The notes: generated from the letters alone by a model not told the origin. Shown: positions 24,261-31,561, numbered from the stretch's first letter. The stretch: DNA of 31,561 nucleotides from Bacteriovoracaceae bacterium (GCA_007116425.1 SKIL01000055.1:1-31561); one strand, 5' to 3'. Program-made: numbers and translations.

Positions 24261-24572
24261 TTAGTCGATGACTGAACCACAAGCTGTGGCAACACGAACC
24301 TTCTTACCGTCTTTAACTTCAATTCTAATTCTTGTTGCCTTCTTAGTTTCTGGACTAACCACGGCAACATTACTAATGTGAAGAGGAGCTTCAATATCAA
24401 TAATCCCACCCTCTGGGTTTTCTTGACTGGCCTTAATAGTTTTCTTGACCATATTTACGCCTGACACGAGTACTGTGTCCTTCTTCCAATTAATTTTTTG
24501 AACTGTTCCCGTGCGCCCTTTGCTTTTTCCGGCCAACACTACAACTTCATCATTCACTTTCAACTTTTGCAT
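24261..24572 (-). CDS. rplX: 50S ribosomal protein L24
   Basis: This assembly-initiating protein of the large subunit carries a KOW motif near its start (KVNDEVVVLAGKSKGRTG). I chose the ATG at 24572, giving 103 residues, because AAGGGTG lies six bases before it; a GTG at 24581 sits inside that ribosome site. The segments VNMVKKTIKA and GGIIDIEAPLHISNV are typical. It lies between rplN and rplE. Confidence 0.96.
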   Translation of the reverse strand: MQKLKVNDEVVVLAGKSKGRTGTVQKINWKKDTVLVSGVNMVKKTIKASQENPEGGIIDIEAPLHISNVAVVSPETKKATRIRIEVKDGKKVRVATACGSVID

Positions 24573-24612
24573 AATTATCACCCTTAAAATTCATCCAAAT
24601 CCTAAAGAAGGA

Positions 24613-24981
24613 CTAAAGCACCTCTGGAGCAAGAGAACAAATCTTAGTGAAGTTTCTTCCTCTCAACTCTCTTGCAACTGGTCCAAAAATACGTGTCCCA
24701 ATTGGCTCATTTTGATTATTGAGAAGAACAACACTATTCTTATCAAACCTGATGTATGAACCATCAGCTCTTCTATAAGGATACTTTTGTCTTACAACAA
24801 CGGCCTTTCTCACATCACCTTTTTTAATCTTCCCACCGGGGATAGCTTGACGGACTGAAACAACGATAATATCGCCAATCCCAGCACTCATTCGCTTCGA
24901 TCCTCCAAGAACTTTTACACACTGAACCAGCTTAGCTCCTGAATTATCCGCTACATCAAACCTTGTCTGCATCTGAATCAT
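24613..24981 (-). CDS. rplN: 50S ribosomal protein L14
   Basis: This 122-residue protein lies at the subunit interface. The pattern MIQMQTRFDVADNSGAKLVQ, then GDIIVVSVRQAIPGGKIKKGD and GTRIFGPVARELR, is one of the most conserved of all ribosomal proteins. GGAGTG is upstream of the ATG. It has the normal length and the normal place between rpsQ and rplX. Confidence 0.98.
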   Translation of the reverse strand: MIQMQTRFDVADNSGAKLVQCVKVLGGSKRMSAGIGDIIVVSVRQAIPGGKIKKGDVRKAVVVRQKYPYRRADGSYIRFDKNSVVLLNNQNEPIGTRIFGPVARELRGRNFTKICSLAPEVL

Positions 24982-25008
24982 GGTTCACTCCAACCGCAAA
25001 TATAGTCA

Positions 25009-25275
25009 CTACACCTGTGGTGCAGGCTGTTTAACATCAATTAGTTCCCACTTCTTTAATGAAGAGTAAGGTTTTGACTCAATAATTTGTACAAAGTCCC
25101 CAACCTTGGCCACATTAGAAGCATCATGAACGTGGTATTTCTTATTCTTATAAACGAATTTGTTATAGCGCTGATCTTTAAAACGACGCTGTACAGTTAC
25201 AACGATCGTTTGATCATTCTTATCACTAACAACAACTCCCTCTAACTTTCTTTTAAATTTTGTTTGCTCACTCAT
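25009..25275 (-). CDS. rpsQ: 30S ribosomal protein S17
   Basis: This 88-residue OB-fold protein binds 16S rRNA. The segments LEGVVVSDKNDQTIVVTVQR, KYHVHDASNVAKVGD and ESKPYSSLKKW identify it. I chose the ATG at 25275, which has AAGGTG six bases upstream and lies five bases past the rpmC stop. A GTG at 25284 would add three residues and overlap rpmC. Confidence 0.96.
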   Translation of the reverse strand: MSEQTKFKRKLEGVVVSDKNDQTIVVTVQRRFKDQRYNKFVYKNKKYHVHDASNVAKVGDFVQIIESKPYSSLKKWELIDVKQPAPQV

Positions 25276-25280
25276 CTCGA

Positions 25281-25475
25281 TCACCTTTTCGCATTTTTCG
25301 CTGTTAACAAGCGTGCAATATTCTTTTTTGCCAACTTTATCTGATGAGGCTTTTCAATTCCTGCAGCAGCTTTTTGCATACGGATATCGAATAGATTCTT
25401 GCGCAGCTCTTCAACTTTTGCGTCGATACCATTGGCATCCAACTTTTCTACATCTTTCATCTCTAGCTTTTTCAT
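25281..25475 (-). CDS. rpmC: 50S ribosomal protein L29
   Basis: This 64-residue helical hairpin protein lies at the exit tunnel. It shows the expected VEELRKNLFDIRMQKAAAG and IKLAKKNIARLLTAKN. It follows rplP after 11 bases and is nearly contiguous with rpsQ. Confidence 0.96.
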   Translation of the reverse strand: MKKLEMKDVEKLDANGIDAKVEELRKNLFDIRMQKAAAGIEKPHQIKLAKKNIARLLTAKNAKR

Positions 25476-25486
25476 GGCCGTTTACC

Positions 25487-25897
25487 CTATTCTTCTCTTT
25501 TAATAATTCGCGTTTTCACAGGCAACTTATACATTGCAAGCTTTAGTGCTTCTTTTGTTAACTCTTCGCCAACACCTGCAATTTCAAACATAACTCTTCC
25601 AGGCTTAACAACAGCAACCCAACTCTCTGGAGAACCTTTACCTTTCCCCATTCGAACCTCAGCAGGCTTCTTAGTCAGAGATTTATCAGGGAAGATTTTA
25701 ATCCAAACATTCCCACCTCTTTTAATTTTACGGGTCATCGCAATACGAGCAGCTTCAATTTGCCGGTTCGTTATATACCCACAACTTGTCGCCTGTATAG
25801 CATATTCACCAAACGTGATAGTATTTCCACGGTTGGCCTTGCCCTTCATTCGACCTTTCTGCTGTTTTCTATATTTAACTCTTTTTGGACTAAGCAT
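25487..25897 (-). CDS. rplP: 50S ribosomal protein L16
   Basis: This 136-residue protein lies near the A site and peptidyl transferase centre. The start MLSPKRVKYRKQQKGRMKGK and the segments TITFGEYAIQATSCGYITN and GKGKGSPESWVAVVKPGR are diagnostic. The length equals that of E. coli. AAAGAGGT is upstream. It lies between rpsC and rpmC. Confidence 0.98.
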   Translation of the reverse strand: MLSPKRVKYRKQQKGRMKGKANRGNTITFGEYAIQATSCGYITNRQIEAARIAMTRKIKRGGNVWIKIFPDKSLTKKPAEVRMGKGKGSPESWVAVVKPGRVMFEIAGVGEELTKEALKLAMYKLPVKTRIIKREE

Positions 25898-25937
25898 TTT
25901 AAACCTCTTTCTCGTGGTAGACTTTTCGCAAAATCAA

Positions 25938-26564
25938 CTACTTATAAATCTCACCCTTATAGACCCAAACCTTAACTCCAATAACTCCATATTGAGTATG
26001 AGCTTCGGCAGTGTCGTAATCAATATCAGCTCTTAATGTATGAAGAGGAACCTTTCTCTCAGAGTAGCCTTCAGCTCTCGCCATTTCAGCTCCACCAAGT
26101 CTACCAGCAGTACGGATTCTAATCCCTTTAACTCCAGCTCTAAAAGCAGACTGCATAACTTTTTTCATCGCTCTTCTAAAAGCAACACGCTTTTCCAGCT
26201 GTTGAGCAATGTTTTCAGCAATTAGCTTAGCTTCTGCATCTGGTCTTTTAACCTCAGCAATATTAAAAACAAGAGTACCTGATGTAAGCTTTTTGAGCTC
26301 ATCACGAATTTTTTCAATTCCTGTACCTTTTTTACCAATAGCTACTCCAGGCTTCGCTGTGTAAACAGTTACTTTTACCTGATCAGAAGTACGCTCAATT
26401 TCCGTTTTTGCAACAGCTGCATTCTTCATGTTCTTTTCAACATACTTGCGAATAGCAAGATCTTCATGAAGTTGCTCTGCATAGCGGTCTTTGCTATACC
26501 ACTTTGAGTGCCAGTCTTTAATATAACCAAGTCGAAATCCGTAAGGGTGTACTTTTTGTCCCAT
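25938..26564 (-). CDS. rpsC: 30S ribosomal protein S3
   Basis: S3 is part of the mRNA entry tunnel helicase. The 208 residues begin MGQKVHPYGFRLGYIKDW and contain the KH motif VAIGKKGTGIEKIRDE. The C-terminal signature (RTAGRLGGAEMARAEGYSE, then KVWVYKGE) follows. It ends soon after that motif and so lacks the longer tail of E. coli S3 (233 residues). It starts seven bases after rplV. Confidence 0.97.
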   Translation of the reverse strand: MGQKVHPYGFRLGYIKDWHSKWYSKDRYAEQLHEDLAIRKYVEKNMKNAAVAKTEIERTSDQVKVTVYTAKPGVAIGKKGTGIEKIRDELKKLTSGTLVFNIAEVKRPDAEAKLIAENIAQQLEKRVAFRRAMKKVMQSAFRAGVKGIRIRTAGRLGGAEMARAEGYSERKVPLHTLRADIDYDTAEAHTQYGVIGVKVWVYKGEIYK

Positions 26565-26571
26565 AATTATC

Positions 26572-26907
26572 CTACTCTTCCTTCAATTCAACAGTAATGT
26601 GACTTGTTCTTTTGTTAATTCTAAAAGCACGACCCTGAGCTCTTGGTTGAATTCTCTTCAACGTTGGACCCTCATCGGCCTTAATTGTGCCAACTACTAA
26701 GTTATCCATATCATACTTTTCCGAGTCTGCAGCAATAGCTAATCCACTATTAATGAGCTTCGTTAAGACGATAGCAATTTCTTTCTTTTCACAGAAGCGA
26801 AGTGTTTTCAAAGCTTCTGATGCTTTTTGACCGCGAACTAAGTCGCAAACTTGCCTTACTTTACGAGGTGCGATCCCTACTCTGCGATTTTTTACTGTAA
26901 TGGCCAT
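26572..26907 (-). CDS. rplV: 50S ribosomal protein L22
   Basis: This 111-residue protein lines the exit tunnel with its beta-hairpin. The segments RVGIAPRKVRQVCDLVRGQ and ADEGPTLKRIQPRAQGRAF are diagnostic. The ATG at 26907 has AGGAG nine bases upstream; a TTG seven codons earlier contains that ribosome site and is rejected. The hairpin-tip region RIQPRAQGRAFRINKRTSH looks normal. Confidence 0.96.
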   Translation of the reverse strand: MAITVKNRRVGIAPRKVRQVCDLVRGQKASEALKTLRFCEKKEIAIVLTKLINSGLAIAADSEKYDMDNLVVGTIKADEGPTLKRIQPRAQGRAFRINKRTSHITVELKEE

Positions 26908-26944
26908 GATGAGCCTCTCCTTCAACAATTAACTATAACTACTT

Positions 26945-27226
26945 CTATTTCTTCGACTTCTTATCAGCGCCGTGGCCATAATAAGTACGAGTCAATGCGA
27001 ACTCGCCTAACTTATGCCCGATCATATTGTCTGTAACATAAACAGGAATAAATTTTTTCCCATTATGAACAGCAAACGTTAACCCAACAAACTCAGGTAC
27101 GATCGTCGATTTTCTAGACCAAGTCTTGATAACCTTAGTTGCCTTCTTCGGATCATCCTGAGCATCTAGGGCCTTATCAATCAAGTGTGCATCAACATAA
27201 GGGCCTTTTTTAAGTGAACGGGCCAT
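26945..27226 (-). CDS. rpsS: 30S ribosomal protein S19
   Basis: This 93-residue protein of the head of the small subunit pairs with S13. The start MARSLKKGPYVDAHLIDKAL and the segments KTWSRKSTIVPEFVGLTFAV and MIGHKLGEFALTRTYYGH are canonical. It lies between rplB and rplV. Confidence 0.98.
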   Translation of the reverse strand: MARSLKKGPYVDAHLIDKALDAQDDPKKATKVIKTWSRKSTIVPEFVGLTFAVHNGKKFIPVYVTDNMIGHKLGEFALTRTYYGHGADKKSKK

Positions 27227-27248
27227 ATCTATCTCCTAACTAACTTTC

Positions 27249-28079
27249 TTATTTAGTCTTTCTTCTACGTACGATGAATTTATCAGTACGCTTGTTGCTT
27301 CTTGTTTTATAACCTTTCGTTGGCTGTCCCCAAGGTGTCACAGGATGACGACCACCCGATGTACGACCCTCACCACCACCATGTGGGTGATCAACTGGGT
27401 TCATGGCCACACCACGAACTTTTGGTCTATGACCAAGCTTTCTTTTTCGTCCGGCCTTACCAAGCATTTGCTTTTCGTGATCAATATTTCCAACCTGTCC
27501 AATTGTTGCAGAACACTCAAGCTTAACTTTTCTTAATTCTCCAGATGGCATTCTTAAAAGGGCTGAATCCCCTTCTTTAGCCATAAGTTGAACATAAGCC
27601 CCCGCTGATCTGGCCATTTGTCCACCAGCTCCAGGATATAGCTCAACATTATGAATAAGAGTACCTACTGGAATATCCTTTAATTTTTTTGCGTTACCAA
27701 CTTTGATATCAGCTTCAGCTGATGCCACAACCTGGTCACCCACATTCAATCCAACTGGTGCAAGAATATATCTTTTCTCACCATCAGCGTAAGCTAAAAG
27801 TGCGATATTACACGTTCTGTTTGGATCATATGAAATAGCCTTTACAGTTGCAGGAACTTCAAGTTTATTTCTTTTAAAATCAATAATTCTGTATTTTCTC
27901 TTAACACCACCACCACGTCTTCTTACTGTAATTCGACCATGATTATTTCTACCATCGATTGTCGATTTACTTCTTGTGAGTGACTTAAGGGGCTTTACAC
28001 CTTTAGTAAGACCTTCACTGTCCAAAATCTGAGTGTTTCTCAGAGATGGTGTTGTTGGTTTAAATCTTTTTATGCCCAT
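27249..28079 (-). CDS. rplB: 50S ribosomal protein L2
   Basis: L2 is required for subunit joining and peptidyl transfer. The 276 residues begin GIKRFKPTTPSLRN and contain GRNNHGRITVRRRGGGVKRKY. The C-terminal signature PVDHPHGGGEGRTSGGRHP holds the conserved His. Length and start (GAGGAAGTT before the ATG) are normal. It lies between rplW and rpsS. Confidence 0.98.
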   Translation of the reverse strand: MGIKRFKPTTPSLRNTQILDSEGLTKGVKPLKSLTRSKSTIDGRNNHGRITVRRRGGGVKRKYRIIDFKRNKLEVPATVKAISYDPNRTCNIALLAYADGEKRYILAPVGLNVGDQVVASAEADIKVGNAKKLKDIPVGTLIHNVELYPGAGGQMARSAGAYVQLMAKEGDSALLRMPSGELRKVKLECSATIGQVGNIDHEKQMLGKAGRKRKLGHRPKVRGVAMNPVDHPHGGGEGRTSGGRHPVTPWGQPTKGYKTRSNKRTDKFIVRRRKTK

Positions 28080-28114
28080 AACTTCCTCTTCAATTCAGCT
28101 AGTTCTACTTCAGA

Positions 28115-28402
28115 TTAAATACCCTTAAAAAACTCAATCTTCTGTCCTTCGGCCAAATTCACATATGCCTTCTTGACTTTGCTAGACTTGGAGATACCTT
28201 TTCCAACTCTCTTAAGTTTTCCAGGAGTAATATTTGTTCTCACCTTAACAACTTTTACATTGTAGAACTTCTCAATTGCTCTTTTGATCTGATTCTTATT
28301 AGCTTTAGGGTCAACCTTAAAGCCATAACTATCATTCTTTTCAGCAGCGTGAGAAGATTTCTCTGTAATAAGTGGCGACTTAATCACGTTTTCTAAATGC
28401 AT
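28115..28402 (-). CDS. rplW: 50S ribosomal protein L23
   Basis: This 95-residue exit-site protein is the docking place for trigger factor and SRP. The segments VIKSPLITEKSS and FKVDPKANKNQIKRAIEKFY identify it, and the Glu-rich end (LAEGQKIEFF) is typical. It starts two bases after the rplD stop; a weak GGTGTAGTT precedes the ATG, so coupling to rplD is likely. Confidence 0.96.
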   Translation of the reverse strand: MHLENVIKSPLITEKSSHAAEKNDSYGFKVDPKANKNQIKRAIEKFYNVKVVKVRTNITPGKLKRVGKGISKSSKVKKAYVNLAEGQKIEFFKGI

Positions 28403-28404
28403 AA

Positions 28405-29022
28405 CTACACCAACCTACCTAATAACGATTCCAAAGCATCTTTTTCAATCACAAGATTTTCGAACTTTAATGCTTCATATACACTGAACCCTTCAACCGG
28501 GAGGGCCTTACCATTTCGAATATTTCTCGTTGCTCGTAGAGCGAGAGAATTTCGATCATTAGTTACAACAAGTGCTGGTAAAAGACCTTTTCCCTCGAGA
28601 AGAGAATGCATCTCTTTCGTTTTACCAGTTGACTCTAACTTATCAACAACTGTTAGTTTGCCTGCCTGAAGCTTGTCTGCAATTACAGATTGAATAGCTT
28701 TTTTCATTACTCTTTTATTAACTTTCTGAGAGTAATCTCTTGGCTTTGGTCCAAAAGTTGTTCCACCACCAACAAGTAGAGGCGATCGGTTAGAACCTTG
28801 ACGAGCTCTACCTGTTCCCTTCTGCTTGAATGGCTTCTTTCCACCACCGCGAACTTCTGAGCGGCCTTTTGTACAAGCATTCCCTTGACGTCTTCCAGCA
28901 AGAGTCGCCTTAACGACTTGGTGTACAACTGGAACATTAATATCTTCAGGAGTTAAGCTTACACTCGTATCAAGCTTTCCTGAGTTTTCAAATTTACTGT
29001 TTAATACTGTTATATCCGCCAT
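28405..29022 (-). CDS. rplD: 50S ribosomal protein L4
   Basis: L4 lines the exit tunnel and, in E. coli, represses its own S10 operon. The 205 residues show NVPVVHQVVKATLAGRRQGN, then RSEVRGGGKKPFKQKGTGRAR and GSNRSPLLVGGGTTFGPKPR. The tunnel loop is complete. It follows rplC after 13 bases. Whether L4 acts as a regulator here cannot be told; no E. coli-like leader was recognised upstream of rpsJ. Confidence 0.97.
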   Translation of the reverse strand: MADITVLNSKFENSGKLDTSVSLTPEDINVPVVHQVVKATLAGRRQGNACTKGRSEVRGGGKKPFKQKGTGRARQGSNRSPLLVGGGTTFGPKPRDYSQKVNKRVMKKAIQSVIADKLQAGKLTVVDKLESTGKTKEMHSLLEGKGLLPALVVTNDRNSLALRATRNIRNGKALPVEGFSVYEALKFENLVIEKDALESLLGRLV

Positions 29023-29035
29023 CTCTATCTACCCC

Positions 29036-29755
29036 TTACTGCTTTTTTGTCGCTCTTGAGATGCGCACAAATCCATTTTTAGCACCAGGAACAGAACCTT
29101 TAATGAGCATATAACCTTTATCCTCATTAACCTCAACAACTTGAAGGTTTTGAACTGTTACTTTTTCGTTACCCATTCTTCCTGGCATTTTCTTTTGCTT
29201 AAATACTCGCCCTGGATAAGCACTCATACCAATAGAACCTGGACCTCTATGGAATTTTGAACCGTGAGAGGCAGGACCTCCAGCAAATCCAAAACGCTTA
29301 ATCACACCTTGAGTTCCTTTACCTTTTGAAGTACCAGTGATGTCAACATATGTTGATGGAGCAAAAGCATCTAGGGAAACAGCCTTCCCTAAATTTTCTT
29401 CACTCACGCCATCAGTTTTTACTTCAGCGAACTTTGTTAAGTGTTTTTCAACGTTTGCTTTCTTAAGATGACCCTTCTGAGGGTTGCGAACAAGCTTCTC
29501 CCTCTTTTCACCGAAAGCAATTTGATATGCTTCGTAACCGTCTTTATCAGCGGTTCTCACTTGTGAAACAAAGTTAGGGATCAACTGAATCACAGAAACA
29601 GGAACTTGATTACCTGACTCATCATATATTTGAGTCATCCCTGCTTTCTGTCCATAAAATGAATTAAGTTGAACAGCTTGGTTGGTTGGTTGTGAATTAT
29701 CTGCGCCAGAGCTCTCAGATGACTGGGCCTCTGCGGCTTTCGTTTCTTCAGTCAT
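29036..29755 (-). CDS. rplC: 50S ribosomal protein L3 with N-terminal extension
   Basis: L3 is an early-assembly protein close to the peptidyl transferase centre. The core starts at about residue 32 (SFYGQKAGMTQIYDESG) and includes GTSKGKGTQGVIKRFGFAGG, SHGSKFHRGPGSIG and PGRVFKQKKMPGRMG. About 30 extra residues precede it. They are acidic and rich in Ser, Ala, Glu and Gln (for example AEAQSSESSGADNSQPTNQ), and the total is 239 residues against 209 in E. coli. GGAGGAC lies just before the ATG at 29755, so translation from this start is well supported. A hairpin directly precedes that ribosome site. Confidence 0.96.
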   Translation of the reverse strand: MTEETKAAEAQSSESSGADNSQPTNQAVQLNSFYGQKAGMTQIYDESGNQVPVSVIQLIPNFVSQVRTADKDGYEAYQIAFGEKREKLVRNPQKGHLKKANVEKHLTKFAEVKTDGVSEENLGKAVSLDAFAPSTYVDITGTSKGKGTQGVIKRFGFAGGPASHGSKFHRGPGSIGMSAYPGRVFKQKKMPGRMGNEKVTVQNLQVVEVNEDKGYMLIKGSVPGAKNGFVRISRATKKQ

Positions 29756-29767
29756 TCGTCCTCCACA

Positions 29768-29790
29768 GCATCACCCAATACTTGGGATGC
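29768..29790 (-). promoter_or_regulatory. Hairpin next to the rplC ribosome-binding site
   Basis: The minus-strand transcript can form GCAT/ATGC plus CCCAA/TTGGG, nine pairs with a two-base bulge and a three-base loop. It ends three bases before GGAGGAC. It lies in the 96-base gap between rpsJ and rplC, far wider than the other gaps of this section. There is no following T run. A translational switch for rplC is possible but unproven. Confidence 0.45.
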
Positions 29791-29851
29791 ATGCATGGTT
29801 TATATTAGCGTGACATTTTGGCCACGCGCCATTTTGTATTTGTCTTCTTTA

Positions 29852-30160
29852 CTAGTACTTAATCTCTACGTCAACACCTGATGAAAGATCTAACTTCATT
29901 AGGCTGTCGATTGTCTGTTGAGTTGGGTCAACAATATCAATCAATCGCTTATGCGTTCTCATTTCAAATTGCTCACGAGATGTTTTATCTTTGTGAGGAG
30001 AACGAATTACAGTGAATTTATTTGTTTCAGTAGGAAGAGGGATTGGGCCAGCTACGCGTGCACCAGTTTCTTTTGCCGTCTGAACAATTTCATTTACCGA
30101 ATTATCGAGTAACTTGTGATCATACGCTCTCAATTTAATTCTCAATCTCGTCGCTTTCAT
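29852..30160 (-). CDS. rpsJ: 30S ribosomal protein S10
   Basis: This 102-residue protein is part of the small-subunit head and is also NusE, a partner of NusB in antitermination. The segments RIKLRAYDHKLLDNSVNEIV, GPIPLPTETNKFTVIRSPHKD and MRTHKRLIDIVDPT are canonical. AAGGA lies 11 bases upstream of the ATG and GAG lies two bases upstream, so the ribosome site is not ideal. It is the first gene of the locus after the promoter at 30252-30280. Confidence 0.97.
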   Translation of the reverse strand: MKATRLRIKLRAYDHKLLDNSVNEIVQTAKETGARVAGPIPLPTETNKFTVIRSPHKDKTSREQFEMRTHKRLIDIVDPTQQTIDSLMKLDLSSGVDVEIKY

Positions 30161-30189
30161 AACTCAACAGTTCCTTTTCTCTACTTCCG

Positions 30190-30225
30190 CTACAGCTTTG
30201 CGGCAAATCTGACTGCGCTTTTCAT
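30190..30225 (-). other. Possible 11-codon leader peptide upstream of rpsJ
   Basis: Within the rpsJ leader, AAGAGGG is followed three bases later by an ATG that opens MKSAVRFAAKL and a TAG, 29 bases before the rpsJ start. The ATG falls in the loop of a GCGC/GCGC hairpin (30215-30229), and a second short stem (CCGC/GCGG, 30187-30203) overlaps the stop. It may be chance in a 90-base leader. If it is translated, it could regulate the operon. Confidence 0.3.
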
Positions 30226-30251
30226 GCGCCCTCTTATTTGATTGAATCAGG

Positions 30252-30280
30252 TTTTTAGTTTTTATTGGGCCTCTTGTCAA
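30252..30280 (-). promoter_or_regulatory. Promoter of the S10-spc-alpha locus
   Basis: On the minus strand a perfect TTGACA (30275-30280) and TAAAAA (30252-30257) are separated by 17 bases. It lies downstream of the tuf terminator and about 90 bases upstream of rpsJ. It is the best sigma-70-like site I found in the window and the natural start for the whole ribosomal run. Activity is inferred. Confidence 0.65.
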
Positions 30281-30312
30281 CAATTCATTTGTTTTTTTTC
30301 ACTTTTTCTTTC

Positions 30313-30346
30313 AAAAAAATGGGAGGAGGTAAATTTTCCTCCCCCC
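30313..30346 (-). terminator. Rho-independent terminator of tuf
   Basis: On the minus strand GGGGGGAGG pairs with CCTCCTCCC around an eight-base loop and is followed by ATTTTTTT. One pair is a G-U wobble on this strand but an A-C mismatch on the other, so it fits minus-strand use. It begins about 20 bases after the tuf stop, making tuf transcriptionally separate from rpsJ. Confidence 0.85.
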
Positions 30347-30367
30347 CTCACGCGAATAAATTACTGA

Positions 30368-31558
30368 TTATTCAACGATCTCAGAAACAGTACCCGCACC
30401 AATCGTACGTCCACCTTCTCTAATCGCAAACTTCAGACCTTTTTCCATCGCAATCGGAGTAATCAACTCAACCTTAAAAGTCGTGTTATCTCCTGGCATA
30501 ATCATCTCCACTCCCTCTGGAAGCTCGATTGATCCCGTCACGTCTGTCGTTCTGAAGTAAAACTGTGGTCTATAACCCTTAAAAATTGGAGTGTGACGTC
30601 CACCCTCATCCTTAGAAAGAATATAAACTTCACAATTAAATTTCTTATGTGGCTTCACCGAACCTGGCTTACAAAGAACCTGTCCACGCTCCACGTCCTC
30701 TCTCTTCGTCCCACGAAGTAAAAGACCTACGTTGTCCCCTGCTTGACCTTGGTCCAAAAGCTTTCTGAACATCTCAACACCTGTTACCGTTGTCTTCGAT
30801 GTATCTCTAATTCCAACTACTTCCACTTCCTCGTTAACCTTGATAATTCCACGCTCAATACGCCCTGTTACCACGGTTCCACGACCTGAAATTGAAAATA
30901 CATCCTCAATTGGCATCAAGAATTCTTTATCTACATCTCTCTCTGGAGTTGGAATATACTCATCCACTCTCTCCATCAATTCTGCAATTCTATCCGCTCC
31001 AATATTCGCATCTCTCTTCTCTACCGCTGCAAGTGCTGATCCCGCTACTATCGGAATATCATCCCCAGGGAAATCATAAGAAGATAAAAGCTCTCTAATT
31101 TCCATTTCTACTAGCTCTAAAAGCTCCTCATCATCAACCTGGTCCACTTTATTCAAGAAAACCACGATCGCTGGTACTCCTACCTGACGAGCTAAAAGAA
31201 TGTGCTCTCTCGTCTGTGGCATTGGGCCATCCGCCGCGCTCACAACCAAGATCGCTCCGTCCATCTGAGCTGCACCTGTAATCATGTTCTTTACATAGTC
31301 AGCGTGACCTGGACAGTCTACGTGAGCATAGTGACGGTTGGCCGTCTCGTACTCTACGTGGGCCGAGTTAATTGTAATCCCTCTCGCCTTCTCTTCTGGA
31401 GCTGAGTCAATCTCTGCATAACCCTTCGCTGCTCCTCCAAACTTATCCGCCATTGTCATTGTAATCGCCGCCGTCAACGTCGTCTTACCGTGGTCTACGT
31501 GACCAATTGTTCCCACGTTTACGTGTGGCTTACTTCTTTGAAACGTTTCCTTTCCCAT
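30368..31558 (-). CDS. tuf: Elongation factor Tu
   Basis: EF-Tu delivers aminoacyl-tRNA to the ribosome as a GTP complex. The 396 residues are complete, with the start only three bases from the window edge. The G1 loop GHVDHGKT is at 19-26, followed by switch I ARGITINSAHVEYET, G3 DCPGHADYVKN and G4 NKVD. Domains 2 and 3 include GRGTVVTGRIERG and the end AIREGGRTIGAGTVSEI. Its position before rpsJ fits the tail of a str operon, but rpsL, rpsG and fusA would lie outside the window. A terminator and a new promoter separate it from rpsJ. Confidence 0.98.
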   Translation of the reverse strand: MGKETFQRSKPHVNVGTIGHVDHGKTTLTAAITMTMADKFGGAAKGYAEIDSAPEEKARGITINSAHVEYETANRHYAHVDCPGHADYVKNMITGAAQMDGAILVVSAADGPMPQTREHILLARQVGVPAIVVFLNKVDQVDDEELLELVEMEIRELLSSYDFPGDDIPIVAGSALAAVEKRDANIGADRIAELMERVDEYIPTPERDVDKEFLMPIEDVFSISGRGTVVTGRIERGIIKVNEEVEVVGIRDTSKTTVTGVEMFRKLLDQGQAGDNVGLLLRGTKREDVERGQVLCKPGSVKPHKKFNCEVYILSKDEGGRHTPIFKGYRPQFYFRTTDVTGSIELPEGVEMIMPGDNTTFKVELITPIAMEKGLKFAIREGGRTIGAGTVSEIVE

Positions 31559-31561
31559 GAT

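Noticed and set aside
24573..24581. Alternative GTG start for rplX, and similar TTG/GTG starts for rpsQ, rplV, rplO, secY, infA, the M16 gene and the sigma-54 gene
   Set aside because: In each case a downstream ATG has the better-placed ribosome site, often lying inside the longer frame, so the shorter forms were used.

Overview
This 31.6-kb window is bacterial chromosome with low to moderate GC (about 40% by eye). It is almost fully coding, and no gap without a gene exceeds 240 bases. There are no rRNA or tRNA genes, CRISPR arrays, insertion sequences or phage genes. Gene content and order suggest a Gram-negative bacterium. Several features fit a low-GC predatory lineage of the Bdellovibrionota (Bacteriovorax-like), but this placement is inference and would need a tree of rpoA, tuf or the ribosomal proteins.

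Left part (1-4412): a HemW-type radical SAM protein (minus strand, C-terminal end cut by the window edge) is divergent from a double-length M16 zinc peptidase. The peptidase converges on an unrecognised 192-residue protein, which has its own extended -10 promoter and a strong Shine-Dalgarno sequence.

Middle part (4650-15775): a propionyl-CoA/methylmalonyl-CoA block. Methylmalonyl-CoA mutase and its GTPase chaperone MeaB form a plus-strand pair overlapping by one base. They converge, with a single base between stop codons, on a minus-strand run: carboxyltransferase, biotin carboxylase, a separate biotin carrier protein, then HflK and HflC. Together these genes carry propionyl-CoA through D-methylmalonyl-CoA to succinyl-CoA, except that the epimerase is not in the window. 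Behind them lie a sigma-54 activator with an unusual N-terminal region and its own terminator, and a membrane-anchored TlpA/ResA-like thioredoxin.

Right part (15823-31558): the merged S10-spc-alpha ribosomal protein locus, all on the minus strand, from rpsJ to rplQ. It contains secY, adk, infA, rpmJ and rpoA but no rpsD. tuf lies upstream with its own terminator. A consensus-like promoter (TTGACA, 17 bases, TAAAAA) precedes rpsJ, and a strong hairpin ends the run after rplQ.

The second-look items are: GGCC strongly over-represented and frame-locked as NNG|GCC; HflK/HflC encoded directly behind a split acyl-CoA carboxylase; N-terminal low-complexity extensions on L3 and S5; three candidate mRNA structures or a leader peptide in the ribosomal locus; and a recurrent AGTTATG start context. 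I found no clearly new multi-gene system. Most of the window is core metabolism and translation.
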